Source of the DNA: Prorocentrum cordatum
Lineage: Eukaryota > Sar > Dinophyceae > Prorocentrales > Prorocentraceae
Direction of reading: 5' to 3'
DNA: 64,000 bases
Assembly (NCBI GenBank): GCA_963575745.1
Contig: CAUYUJ010017977.1
Span: 62,501-126,500 of the forward strand
A program made the translations under genes and the position numbers. The notes under the pieces were generated by a model. That model searched no databases. It had not been told where the DNA came from and saw nothing but the letters and a program-made list of their open reading frames with translations. Numbering within the stretch: the stretch's first letter is position 1; the number at the start of each line of letters is the position of its first letter. Shown piece after piece: positions 20,585-30,460 of this stretch.

Positions 20585-21805
20585 ATGGCCGCGTTCGGCG
20601 ACTGGGTCGCGGCACTGCCCCAGCAGGTCCGCGACCACCTCACCGCGCAGGGGCTGGACAACGCCGCGCTGGTCGTGGACAGCGTCTCGCCGCAGTTCCT
20701 CAAGGACGAGAACGGCGCCACCGTCACCAAGACCGTAGACGTCGCGTTCCTGGAGTCCATCGCGGCCGCCTGCGAAACCGTCAAGCCCGGCTCCGGGGCT
20801 TATGCCAAGGTCCGCCAGTTCTACGAGAAGTGCTACAAGCACTGCGAGAAGGACGCCGCCGCGGCCAGCGCTCCCGAGGCCACGCCGATTGAGGCGCGCG
20901 ACCCGACCGGGGAGGAGTACTACGACCTCAGCCCGGAGCACCGCAAGCAGCGACTCCAGGCGCTCAACACGGCGCGGCGCTGCGAAGTGGACCCCGCCCG
21001 CCTCCCGCCCCTGCGGATGTGGGGCCGGTGGGAACGCCTCCGCCGGAACAACCAGGAGTTCGAAGCCGTCGCGGCCACCAAGGTCCAGTCCGACGCAGCG
21101 GCCCGCGCCCGGCCCGCCGCGGCCGAGCTCAAACCCGGCGTCGGCGGCGTCCTCGCCTGGCGCATGCCCGCAATCTCCGAGGCGCCGGCTGGCGGCCTCG
21201 TCGAGCTCGAGGAGGCTGGCTACCTCATCGAGAACTTGCTCTTCCTCTGCGGCTGGGTCAAAGACATCGATTATCTGGTGACCTTCCACGAGCGGTTCTG
21301 GAGCCGCGTCCGACGCTCCAAGCAGCCAATGCTCGGCTACCGCCCGACGGCGCTCACGGAGGTGCAGCGCGCGCTCTGCCTCTTCCAGTGCCAGTGGGCG
21401 AAAGCAAGCCGGAACGCCGACAAGCTGGACGCCACCGTCTTCAGCTCCCTCCCAGCAGACGCCGACGAGCTGGACGGCCGGCTCGCGCTTGCGCCGCGCC
21501 AAGCCGGCCACTCCGCCCCCGGCTCAGCCAACGCCGCGGGCGCTCGCCTCGACGGCGCTGGCGAAAGCCTCCCGAAGCGCCCCCGCCTCACCCGCGGCGA
21601 GCGCCGCGAGCGGGCGGCCGCCGCAGCCGGCTACCAGAGCGCCCCGGCCCAGCCCCCCAAGGGCAAAGGCAAGGGCAAGGGCAGGGGCAAGCCCGCGCCA
21701 CCCGCAGAGCCCGCCCGGCGCACCTCCAAGGGCGACCTGTGCTGGCACTTCAGCAACGGGAAGACTTGCAAGCACGGCGACGCGTGCTGGTTCCGCCACG
21801 CTTGA
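20585..21805 (+). CDS. Gag-like protein with C-terminal CCCH zinc finger
   Basis: 406 codons from ATG 20585 (context GCCATGG) to TGA 21805; the frame is open further upstream but without protein-like sequence. Residues 1-130 are mixed alpha-helical (AFGDWVAALPQQVRDHL ... AYAKVRQFYEKCYKHCEK). The middle has YYDLSPEHRKQRL and a segment with ENLLFLCGWVKDIDYLV and FHERFWSRVRRSKQ. The last 70 residues are a basic KGKGKGKGRGK linker followed by one finger, C-x8-C-x5-C-x3-H (21740-21801). Position between YR and RT, the basic tail and a terminal nucleic-acid-binding finger fit Gag. A CCCH finger in place of the usual CCHC knuckle is notable. The frame is intact. Confidence 0.7.
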   Translation: MAAFGDWVAALPQQVRDHLTAQGLDNAALVVDSVSPQFLKDENGATVTKTVDVAFLESIAAACETVKPGSGAYAKVRQFYEKCYKHCEKDAAAASAPEATPIEARDPTGEEYYDLSPEHRKQRLQALNTARRCEVDPARLPPLRMWGRWERLRRNNQEFEAVAATKVQSDAAARARPAAAELKPGVGGVLAWRMPAISEAPAGGLVELEEAGYLIENLLFLCGWVKDIDYLVTFHERFWSRVRRSKQPMLGYRPTALTEVQRALCLFQCQWAKASRNADKLDATVFSSLPADADELDGRLALAPRQAGHSAPGSANAAGARLDGAGESLPKRPRLTRGERRERAAAAAGYQSAPAQPPKGKGKGKGRGKPAPPAEPARRTSKGDLCWHFSNGKTCKHGDACWFRHA

Positions 21806-22129
21806 CTAGCCCCCGCAAGCGCGGCAGCGGAGTTCCAGGCCGCCGACGCGCAGAGCGGTCCCCTGCCTAGCCTGGACTGGGCGCCCGCGCGGGCTTCGGG
21901 CGCCCCTGACACCACGCCGCCGCTTAGCCTCGACTGGGCGCCCACGCGGGCTTCGGGCGCCCCTAATACCTCGCCACCACGGCGCCGGAACAAACGCCCG
22001 CCGTGCCTCTCGCACTCCCCGCGCTCACAGCCGGACCGCAGCCGGCAGCGCAGCCAGCTCAACCCGCGCGATGGGCCCCCCGCCGCCCGCGCCCCGCCGC
22101 AAGCGTGCCCCGCCGAGTGCGGCGCCACC
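21806..22129. other. Spacer between gag and RT frames
   Basis: Contains a direct near-repeat: CTGGACTGGGCGCCC(G/A)CGCGGGCTTCGGGCGCCCC-type sequence at about 21870 and again at about 21930. No independent gene is recognised. Confidence 0.5.
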
Positions 22130-22642
22130 ATGGTCGAACACGCCGCCAGGCTCCGCGATCCGGCGACCGAGCAGGAGTTCGAGAGCGTCGACCATGCCCA
22201 GCAGCCACCCTATGCCCCGCCGCCCTGCATCGCGCGGCGCCCGGGGCTTGCGCACCCGGACACCATCCCCTGGTACGGGGACGCCGCAGGGGCACCGCCC
22301 CGGCACCTCGGCGTTTCCCGCCGGTGCGACAAACCCGCAACGCAGCTGCAGCGCACCATCACGCCGATCCAGCACATCGACCAGGCGTGGGACCATGCGA
22401 ACAGCCAACCATCGGCCGCGTGGGCGGAGCCCCCTGCCGCACCCCTGGCGGCCCCCATCCGCAGCGCGCTGCTCTGGGCGCGCGACTGCCCCGACTACGA
22501 GCAGTGGGTCATCGGGCAGGTACACCACTGGAAACGCGTCCAGGCTTCACTCGCGGAAGCCACGCGTGCCTGGCGAGCGGGCTTATCCTCTCACGTCCGC
22601 GACGTCTGGCCTCCGGGATACAACGGGCCGCTACACCGATAA
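22130..22642 (+). CDS. Upstream segment of the DIRS-type Pol, ends at an in-frame TAA
   Basis: 171 codons in the same frame as the RT ORF. The second half reads like protein (RSALLWARDCPDYEQWVIGQ, HHWKRVQASLAEATRAW). After the TAA at 22640-22642 the same frame continues LFLASGHEDTDVIADIMSGF into the RT ORF without a break. It may be the amino-terminal Pol region cut by a stop mutation, or a separate small ORF. No domain is recognised. Confidence 0.5.
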   Translation: MVEHAARLRDPATEQEFESVDHAQQPPYAPPPCIARRPGLAHPDTIPWYGDAAGAPPRHLGVSRRCDKPATQLQRTITPIQHIDQAWDHANSQPSAAWAEPPAAPLAAPIRSALLWARDCPDYEQWVIGQVHHWKRVQASLAEATRAWRAGLSSHVRDVWPPGYNGPLHR

Positions 22643-22690
22643 CTATTTCTGGCATCGGGTCACGAGGACACCGATGTCATTGCCGACATA

Positions 22691-24961
22691 ATGTCGGGAT
22701 TTCGGATGGGGGGCGTCCTGCCCGACACGCAGCTGTTCGCGAACATGGGCGGCGCCGACCTGCCGGACGCAGCTGCGCTGGACCGCGCGCTCGAGAACGC
22801 GCTCGATTCCAAGGGCGCCATGCTGCTGGATATGCTCCAGAACTCCAAGCGCGAGCCGGACATGGCTGAAGTGCTCCGAGTCACCCAGGAGAACTGCGCA
22901 GCGGGCAAGCTGGACGGACCGTGGAGCCTGTGGCTCGACGCCGATGGGCGAGTAATCTCCACTGTCCCCTTCGCCCGGTGGCTACCGACGCGCCGCTTCC
23001 CCCGCGTCCAGGGCCGCGCCGCCACCTCCTACAAGGTTCGCCCCATCGACGATGCGACAGCGAGCGGCCTCAACCTGGCTGTCGCCACCCAGGGGCGCAT
23101 GCGCCTGGCCGGCCTGGCCTCGCTCCTCGACGCCGTATCCTTCATCGCCGACACGTTCCGCGACTGGGACGCCGACGGCGTGCCGCTCATCGCCAAGGGG
23201 GACCACGCCCAAGCATGCCGCCAATGGCCAGTGCACCCCGACGACGTGCCCCTGCTGGCATGCCTCGTCTGGGACGACAGCGTCGGCCATGCCGGAGGCT
23301 ACCGGGCCTGCGCGCGCAAAGCCCTGCCGTTCGGCGCCTTCGGGGCCGTGTGGGGGTACGCGCGAGTCGCCGCCAGCGTGGGCCACCCCCTCCGACGCAT
23401 CTTCAGCGTGCCGCAGAACGCGTACGTGGACGACTTCCACCGCGCCTCACCCGCCAAATGGGCCGCCCTCCACGAATGGGTCTTCCAGGAGCTGCACGCC
23501 ATGCTCGGGATCCCGCTAAAGGAGGGGAAGAACCAGGGCCCAGCAGCCGTGCTGGACCTGCTAGGCCTGGACGTCCTCTCCACGCCACGCTGGGCGGGCT
23601 TGCGCCTCACCGCCAAGCGCCGCGCCGCGCTGTCCGACGATGTGGACGCCGCCCTGCGAGCACAACGCCTCGGCAAGCGCGACGCTGCCAGGCTGGGCGG
23701 CCAGCTTGGCTTCGCCACCTCGGCGATGTTCGGCCGCGTTGGCCGCGCTTGCGCCTCTCCCGTATCCTCGCACGCCGGAGGCTGGTCTCGCCGCCTCGCT
23801 CACGCGCGGTCCTGGTGGAAAGCACTACTGCGGTGCCCGCTGTACCACAAGCGCGACCACGGCACGGGCCGCCCCGTCGTCATCGGGTGGGTCGACGGGT
23901 CCTGGGACATGGAAGCCGGAACAGGCGCCATCGGGGGCATGCTGCTGTCCCCAACGCGCGGCGGCCACAGTTTCTCCGCGCGCGTCCCGCCGCACCTCTG
24001 CGCAGAGCTGCTCAAGGTCGGCAAGAAGCAGCGGAACGCCCAGTCCGAGCTGCTCGCCGTGCTCGTCCTGCTGCTGACGCGCCCCGAGGCAGTGCGCGGC
24101 GCCCGGCTGGTCCTGTTCGAAGACAACACTCCCGCCCTGGGGAACATCCGCCGCGGCGCAGCAGGCGACGACGACAGCGTGGCCATCGTCGGCGCCATCT
24201 GGCTCCTGCTCGGCGTCCTCGGCACTGAACTTTGGATCGAGTGGGTCGCGTCGGAGAGCAATCCCGCGGACTCTTTCTCTAGGCCCGACGAGCCCGCCAA
24301 GCGGGCCGAGGCCGCGGCTCTCGCGCAGCGCTACCGCCTCCGGGCGGCCGAGCCCCGGTTCCCAGCGACTTTCCACATGGACGCCGGTGCCTGGGCAACG
24401 GCAGTCTCCGCCGCTCAGGAGGACTGGGCGCGCAGCGACCGCAGCCGCCGCGCGCGCGCCGCGCTCCGCCTGATGGCAGTAGACGCGGGCACCCTTGCCG
24501 CGCTGCTCGCCGCCATCTCCTTCGACGCGGACGACAAGCAGATCACCCTGGGCTGGATCCGCGCCAGGCGGGCCGGCGCTGTGGCCGCGGCCACGCACTT
24601 CCACGCGGACTTGCTGCGGCTGCTCTGCCTCGCCGCGCGGCCGCATGCCAGCGGCCAGGGCGCCGCGACCGTCGTCCTGCGCATGGCGGCGTGGCCCCGC
24701 GCGCCGACCGGGACCGTCAGATGCACTGCCGCAGCCGTCATCAAGGGCGCCGGTAGCACCTGCGCAGCCGCCGCGCGGTGGTGGCCGTGCGCGCCCGCGC
24801 CAGACACCGCGTGCTTCGCGGAGAACGACGTCGCCATCGGGTTCTACGTGGTGGGCATCGCTGGCGCCAAGGAGCGGCGCCAGGCCGCCCCGCTGCGCAA
24901 GCTGGGGCTACAAGCTGCGGGCGCCGGCGCCTGCCCCCGCCGGCGCGCCGAGCCGCCGTGA
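22691..24961 (+). CDS. DIRS-type reverse transcriptase and RNase H
   Basis: 756 codons to TGA 24961. The RT region has GPWSLWLDADG, YKVRPIDDATASGLN, motif A as AKGDHAQACRQWPVHPDD (Asp 23201), PFGAFGAVWGYAR and motif C as NAYVDDFHR (Asp pair 23429-23434). RNase H follows: IGWVDGSWDM (Asp 23894), AQSELLAV (Glu 24047), LFEDNTPALGN (Asp 24122) and SNPADSFSRP (Asp 24269). The K-x-D ... RQ-x-PV pattern and the NPAD-x-x-SR ending are typical of DIRS-like Pol. About 220 residues remain after RNase H; DIRS elements often carry a methyltransferase there, but I see no convincing motif. In-frame sequence continues upstream past the chosen ATG. No integrase or protease is present, as expected for YR elements. 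Confidence 0.88.
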   Translation: MSGFRMGGVLPDTQLFANMGGADLPDAAALDRALENALDSKGAMLLDMLQNSKREPDMAEVLRVTQENCAAGKLDGPWSLWLDADGRVISTVPFARWLPTRRFPRVQGRAATSYKVRPIDDATASGLNLAVATQGRMRLAGLASLLDAVSFIADTFRDWDADGVPLIAKGDHAQACRQWPVHPDDVPLLACLVWDDSVGHAGGYRACARKALPFGAFGAVWGYARVAASVGHPLRRIFSVPQNAYVDDFHRASPAKWAALHEWVFQELHAMLGIPLKEGKNQGPAAVLDLLGLDVLSTPRWAGLRLTAKRRAALSDDVDAALRAQRLGKRDAARLGGQLGFATSAMFGRVGRACASPVSSHAGGWSRRLAHARSWWKALLRCPLYHKRDHGTGRPVVIGWVDGSWDMEAGTGAIGGMLLSPTRGGHSFSARVPPHLCAELLKVGKKQRNAQSELLAVLVLLLTRPEAVRGARLVLFEDNTPALGNIRRGAAGDDDSVAIVGAIWLLLGVLGTELWIEWVASESNPADSFSRPDEPAKRAEAAALAQRYRLRAAEPRFPATFHMDAGAWATAVSAAQEDWARSDRSRRARAALRLMAVDAGTLAALLAAISFDADDKQITLGWIRARRAGAVAAATHFHADLLRLLCLAARPHASGQGAATVVLRMAAWPRAPTGTVRCTAAAVIKGAGSTCAAAARWWPCAPAPDTACFAENDVAIGFYVVGIAGAKERRQAAPLRKLGLQAAGAGACPRRRAEPP

Positions 24962-26278
24962 GTGGCCGGCCTGCGGCGCCCCCGGCCCCCCGCCGCGCTG
25001 CGGAGGCTGCGCGCGGCCGAGTGGCGGGAGTCCAAAAACACACCCGCGCGTGAAGTATCGGATGCAGTCAAAGTAGAAGATCCCCCCCTTAAGGAGGGCC
25101 GGCGCAGAGCCGCCCCCCTCAAGAGCGCCGCCTCAGCTCATTCCTCCCCAGCTTTCTGCGTATGTGGTCCCGGGTTTCCTGGGCGAGGTGGAGGAATTCC
25201 CCTTGGGAGACGAGGGTCTGGGGCGCGTTGGGGAAAAGGGGAATTTGCCAGCAATTAAGGAAAACAAATCGACCGTTGGAGGGCCAATGCGCCCCGCGGC
25301 TTCCCTCGGCGTCGGCCCCGGCCTCCTGGCCCGTTCCCGGTCCCTGGTCCCCTGGGCTCGGTCCGTGGTGCCCGGGCTTGAAACCAATCGGCTTGGAGGC
25401 GGGGGCCGGCCCCGGGGACGCAGCCCCTCGGCCGAAATGCCATAATGAAGTGCTCGACCATAGATACGCGGCGCCCCGCTCCCCTCTGACCGCGGGCCGA
25501 GCCGCGCCAGCCCAGACCAGCCTCAGGTGGCGAGGTGGAGGCAAGGTCCGGGTTGGCGCAGCTTGGTGGCGGCGGGTACGGTCGCCCCCCCCACCCTCCT
25601 CGGCCTCGGGCACCGTGGGCCCTCGCGGGTGATCCGGCGGAAGCCCCCCATGTGGGCAATCTCTTCCGAACGAAAGGGGAGGGGGGCGCATCGCGCATCG
25701 AAATAGGCCTCGACGTCGAGGCCAATGCGCCCGCGGCTTCCTCCGGTCCTTCCCCCGCCCCCCAGTGGCCCGCACAGGGCCGAGCAGTGGCTTCATGCGC
25801 GTCCTCAAGAGTCGGAAGGTGCGGTGGGGCAGGGGGGATGGGCGCGACCAGGAGACGCAGCCCGTCGGTGGCAAGCAACAAATAGGGTGAGCGCAAAGGG
25901 GGGGCCAAGCGGTGGCGTTCCCCCACCAAGTCTCTGCTCATGAGGTTTCATTCCAGGTGGGCGGCGAGGTCATGAAATCTCATCGGCGGAGCCCGGGGGC
26001 CTTCAGCCGCGCTGGACCGGACACGCGGCCGATGTGGGGGAACGCGCCTGTTGGAACTTCGCAAGAAAGCCGGAGGCGGGCCAACGCGCCCGGTTGGTTT
26101 CCCCCGATCGCCTCCCCGCCCGCCCAGAGCCCGCGGGCCGGGGGAAAGTGGCTGGAGCGAGTGCAGGGGATCGGGGACGCCCCCCCCCGGAAAAATCCAG
26201 GGACTGGGGAGAAGTAAGCAGGGCAGGTCGTGCCCCGGAACACGCCAGATGGGGGGGGGCCCGGCCACGCGTCCTGTG
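24962..26278. other. 3' non-coding part of the YR element
   Basis: GC-rich, with a near-repeat GGCCAATGCGCCCCGCGGCTTCC at about 25278 and 25721, and a small inverted pair TCATGAGGTTTCA / GTCATGAAATCTCAT near 25937-25985. Overlapping open frames exist on both strands but none shows a domain. Confidence 0.5.
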
Positions 26279-26408
26279 GTGGGGGAGCCTGGCCCCTCCC
26301 CCTTTGGCGCGGTCCTGGCTCGTCTCTTCCCTCGCGGCACCTCCCCAAGCTTTTGCCGCGCCGTGCAATGCCTCGATAAGACGGGGGGGGGCCCGCCTCG
26401 CCGTCGGT
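26279..26408 (+). repeat. Split direct repeat B1
   Basis: Matches 26731-26862 with four substitutions and a 2-bp difference in a G-run. It lies 76 bp before A2. Confidence 0.9.
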
Positions 26409-26484
26409 CGCTTCTGCCCCGGCTTTGGGCTGGGTCGGGCCAGGGCATAGGGGGCTGACGGCAGGGCGGGGGGCACCGCGCGCG

Positions 26485-26579
26485 CAGCGCCTCCTGGGAG
26501 AGAGCGCGGCGACTCCGGCCCCCTCCCGCGGATCGAGCGCATTGGCATACGTGCGCGGCAAGAGCGCGATTTCATTGCC
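26485..26579 (+). repeat. Split direct repeat A2
   Basis: The internal copy of A1 (two differences in 95 bp), located between B1 and B2. The ATG used by the recombinase in A1 is ATA here. Confidence 0.9.
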
Positions 26580-26730
26580 CCACCCACCCGCACCTCTGGG
26601 AACAAAATTGCAGGAACCTCTCCCGCACAGGGGTTTCAGGCGCGACCGCGCCGCGCCTGCGAGCGGCGCAACGAAAGAACGACCCTAGCGTCGTGCAGGA
26701 CAGTACCTGCTTCGCAGGACGCGCCAGGGG

Positions 26731-26862
26731 GTGGGGGGGCCTGGCCCCTCCCCCTTTGGCGCGGTCCTGGCTCGTCTCTTCCCTCGCGGCACTTCCCCAA
26801 GCTTTTGCCGCACCATGCAATGCCTCGATAAGACGGGGGGGGGGGCCCGCCTCGCCGTCGGT
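26731..26862 (+). repeat. Split direct repeat B2, right end of the YR element
   Basis: The second copy of B. Similarity ends at 26862, where CTTGGG-type satellite sequence resumes. Confidence 0.85.
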
Positions 26863-27374
26863 TGGGGCTCTCCTGGTGGCCTTTCGGGCCGTCTTGGGCC
26901 ATCTTGCAGGCCAGCGAGTAAAAAAGAGGGTCCAAACCTCAGGACGATCAGTGATTTTTCTTTCTCGATGAGGCCAGCTTGGACTCTCTGATTTGTGTCG
27001 ACCCACCCCTCCAGACCCAGATGGAGGAGATAGGGGGAGGGGTAGAAACCCTACCCGAAGCGGCAGAAAAGGGGGAGGACAAAAGAAGAAACGCTCTAAA
27101 CCACCTCAGCCCAGAGGGCTGGTGGGATTTCGGTGTGTGGGTCCTTGATGCTGCGTTGAGTTGTGTGTGTGTGTGTGTGCCGGCGCTGCTCCCTCCCCCC
27201 GCGCTTCCCCCGCCGCAGCCGGCAGCTCTGAGTGGCCCCGCTTCTTCTCTTCCCGTCGCGCCGGGGCTCCTCCTCCTCCTCCTTCCGTGCACTGCGGCCC
27301 CAATTTGCATACAGCGTGTCCCCTGTTGCCTATCCGCCAGAGCAGTCGCCCTCTGCCCAGCCGCCGACGCAAAA

Positions 27375-27408
<34 letters not shown>

Positions 27409-27550
27409 GTGTTGTTCCGTGTTCCTCATCGATCAGTCGCCCTGCTCACACCGATCCGTCGCCTCAGGTGCGCCGCCCCACCCCGCTGTCCCGGTAGTGC
27501 TTCGCCCACCCTTGCTTCCGCCACTCCCGGCCTTCGGCCCTGTGGCGTCC
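26863..27550. other. Low-complexity flank, (GT)n runs
   Basis: Residual CTTGGG satellite, then (GT)n at about 27160-27180 and 27375-27411. Open frames of 100-330 codons run through it on both strands, but they are biased Cys/Val, Thr/His or Pro/Ser peptides without domains. Confidence 0.6.
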
Positions 27551-28120
27551 TGTTCGCTGTTAGTGGTGGCGAGGCGTTCCCGCGACCCCCGGCGGCGCTC
27601 CCCCTCCGCGGTTGTTCGTCGGTTCCCTCCTCTTCCTCTGGGTCGCGGGGTTTGCTCGGTCGCCGCCGTCGTCGGTCGCGGGCTCGGCCGCGTCGTGGGG
27701 TCCCCCGCCGTCGTCTCTCTGGGCTCCCCTCCTGCCTCTGCTCCTGTTTGCTCTCTCCCACCCTCTCCCCCTCCTCCCGGGTCGTCCCCACCGCGGGGTG
27801 CTGAGCTGCTCTGTCGTGCCCCTGTTTGGCACGTCGCGTCCGCGCGTCTCCTCGCGCCGTCTGTAGATCTCCACTCTTGCCGCTTCTCCCCCTCCCCAGT
27901 TCTCTGTGTGTGTTTCCTGTCGGAGGTGGCGCGGCGTTCCCGCCACCCCTGGCGGCGCTCCCCTCCGCGGTTGTTCGTCGGTCCTGTTCTCCTCGTTCTC
28001 CCTCTCTTTCTGGGTCGTTCCCACTGCGGGGGGTTGAGCCTCCTCCGCGTGCACGCTTGGCGCTCGTGGCCGGCGTGGTACGCTTCTTTTTCTTCTCCCC
28101 CCTCTCTCTCCTCCCCCATT
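27551..28120. repeat. Two-copy tandem repeat, unit about 370 bp
   Basis: The block GTGGCG(A/C)GGCGTTCCCGC, followed by a CCGCGGTTGTTCGTCGG sequence, occurs at about 27565-27625 and again at about 27926-27985, with related C/T-rich sequence between. Long Pro/Ser/Arg frames cover it on both strands. Coding status is unsupported. Confidence 0.55.
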
Positions 28121-29020
28121 CTTCCTCTTTACGGGACGTCCTTGGTCGAGCTGGTGGCGACCTAGACGGTGCGTACTGTGCACGTCGCAATATTACTTGT
28201 GCTGCCCAGTTTTCGGTCGGCTCTGAGTTTGCTGTTGCGTCGGTACCCTACCAATCAATTCGGGCGGCGCTATTGCAGCCGTTTTTTCAGCCACCCCAGG
28301 CGTGTCACTGACTGACGCTGGCCTCTCCTGGTGGCGTAGCTACCGACCGAGGATTTTTTGGCATGGCTTCATTAGTTTGGTTTCGGCCCCGCATGTACAG
28401 TGCTTCTACGTGTGTTGCGCGTCACGATGCCACCATTTTTTTTCAGGGTATGTGTCATGTCCTATTGCGTCGCTGGTCCGTAGGTCCTTTTCTCGCAGGT
28501 TCTCTGTTGAGTTCGGCGCTTTACCCCACGAGCCTGCTGGTCTGGCAGCACTTACAGTTTCCCTTGCGCTTCTCTGCCTAACGCCGTCGCATCGGTGATC
28601 CAACGACCGCCAATTCACATCAGTCTGCTTGCGCTTCAGTCTACTTTGAGTTGAGTCTTTTCTTCAGTTTTCTGGCCGCTGCGTGTCAACGTTTGGGGTT
28701 GCAGTCCCTCTAGCACACCGCCCATCACTTGCACTGTACAGTGTGCGACGACTCGTGCACAGTGCTTTCGACAACGCTCGATCGCAATTCGCAGCCGCCG
28801 ACTGAATGTTGGTGTGTGTGTGTGTGTGTCTTATGTGTGCGTGTGTTTTTGTGATTTCCTGAGGGCTCGGCCGTGGCTTCGCGTTTAGGTACTTCTACTG
28901 TCTCCGCTTCGCCGCTGCGCGTGAGGCCGCTCCCGCCACCCCAAAAATGTGTTCGCGATGTTATCCGAATGTCGCGGCTTGTCTGCGATCAGTTGTAGTC
29001 GGGTGTGTTGGGTGTGTGTA
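28121..29020. other. No recognisable gene
   Basis: Mixed-composition DNA with a short (TG)n at about 28811-28830. The longest + frame (98 codons, 28302-28598) has no recognisable domain or conserved motif. Confidence 0.5.
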
Positions 29021-29248
29021 GGAGAGAGAGAGAGAGAGAGAGAGAGAACAAAAAACATAAAGAGAGAGAGAGAGAGAGAGAAAATACACACAAAACGAGA
29101 GAGAGAGAGAGAGAGAAAAAAAAAACTACCGAGAGAGAGAGAGAGAGACAGAGAACGAGAGAGAGAGAGAGAGAGCCAGACAAGAGAGAGAGAGAGAGAG
29201 AAAACAAACGACAGAGAGAGAGAGAGATAGATAACGAGAGAGAAGCAG
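29021..29248. repeat. Interrupted (GA)n microsatellite
   Basis: Runs of GAGAGA separated by short A-rich words (for example ACAAAAAACATAAA). Periodic E-R-E-R and L-S-L-S peptides appear in all frames. Confidence 0.95.
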
Positions 29249-29599
29249 AGAGATAAAACAAAGCGGCGTCAAACAGTTCCCGGGCAGAGTTTGACGACGC
29301 CTCCGAATTTCAAGCGTTGCTGCTTGGGGCGCAGCCTTTCGCTCCCGCGTCAGGTGCCCAGGGTGGGCGCCAGACTCGGCCCCCCCCTCCACCTGCTCCG
29401 GGGCGGGAATTCACATATGACCACCGCCGGGAGGATCCATCCTCGGGGGCCTCGGCCACAAGGTAGGTGTGGACATCCTCGGGCCCCCAGGGGCCCAAAT
29501 ATTATCCACATCCGCCGCCCGCTGGAGCACCAGGGCGTCGGCGCCCAGGCGGCGGATCTGGATAGACCCTCGCCCCGCACCCGCTCGTCTCGATGGCGC

Positions 29600-29912
29600 C
29601 CAGCTGGAGGACGAAGGGAAGGAGGAGGACGAGGAGGAGGAGGAGGAGGCGGAGGAGGAGGAGGAGGAGGAGGAGGCGGAGGAGGAGGAGGGGGAGGAGG
29701 AGGAGGAGAGGAGTTGGAGGAGGAGGGAGGGAGGTAAGGGAGGAGAGGAGGGAGGGGAGGAGGAGAGGGAGGAGGGAGGAGGAGGAGAGAGGAGGGAGGA
29801 GGAGGAGGGGGAGGAGGAGGGAGGGAGAGGAGGGGGAGGGAGGAGGGAGGAGGGAGGAGGAGGAGGGGAGGGAGGAGGAGGAGGAGGAGGAGAGGGGAGG
29901 AGAGGAGGAGGA
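29600..29912. repeat. (GGA)n purine tract
   Basis: About 310 bp of GGA/GGGA. The flanks (29250-29600 and 29913-30120) are GC-rich with no domain. A (TCC)n run follows at 30130-30205. Frames of 270-340 codons here are repeat translations. Confidence 0.9.
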
Positions 29913-30431
29913 GCTCGCCCCGCGGCCGCCCTCCCGGCGGATCGCCCGCGAGCCGGCTCTCCCCGCGGGCCCCCCCGCGCGCGGCCGGGGCCCCGCGCCG
30001 CCCCCGCGCGCAGCCTCCTGAGCTGCGCGCTGCGCCGCGTGGCCGCGGGGGGCCTCGTGCAGCAGGCCGGGGCGCCGCCCCGCCCCCGCGGCGACGCGTC
30101 CGAGCGCGCCGCGCGCGCGTGCGCACGGCCTCCTCCTCCTCCTCCTCCTCCTCCTTCTCCTTCCCCTCCTCCTCCTCCCCCCCTCCTCCCCCTCCTCCTC
30201 CCATGCATGCCTCTGCCCTCCGCATGCCCAGTTGGGCACACGTCTCACACGCCTCGTGGCCCCATGGGGGGCTCCGAGGATCGCACGCGGTGCCACGCGT
30301 CCTGGCGATTTCATTTTTCGAGCCAGGCGTTTTCCCTTCTTGTTCGCTGCTGCTGCTGCTGCCGCCCAGGGCCCTCACAGATCGGTCGGGCTCGAAAAGA
30401 GGCGCAGGAAGACAGGGTCGAAGCTCCAGGC

Positions 30432-30460
30432 TTTTTTTTTTTTTTTTTTTTTTTTTTTTT
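30432..30460 (-). other. Poly(T), possible 3' end of a minus-strand retroposed transcript
   Basis: 29 consecutive T residues. Read on the minus strand this is a poly(A) tail following sequence from 30461 upward. I could not find a matching target-site duplication or a spliced leader, so a simple homopolymer is equally possible. Confidence 0.35.

Larger units (their letters stand above)
16926..26862 (+). mobile_element. YR (DIRS/PAT-like) retrotransposon with YR gene first
   Basis: A 9.9-kb element with three gene blocks on the + strand: tyrosine recombinase, gag with a CCCH finger, and RT-RNase H of the DIRS type. Short repeats are arranged A1 (16926-17020) ... B1 (26279-26408), A2 (26485-26579), B2 (26731-26862), which is the split-direct-repeat layout of PAT/Ngaro-type YR retrotransposons. 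Both ends abut the same CTTGGGG satellite. TGGGGCTC occurs directly outside both ends (16918-16925 and 26863-26870). In the families I know, YR lies downstream of RT; here it is upstream of gag. Frameshifts in YR and an in-frame TAA before the RT suggest a decayed copy or sequence errors. Confidence 0.8.
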
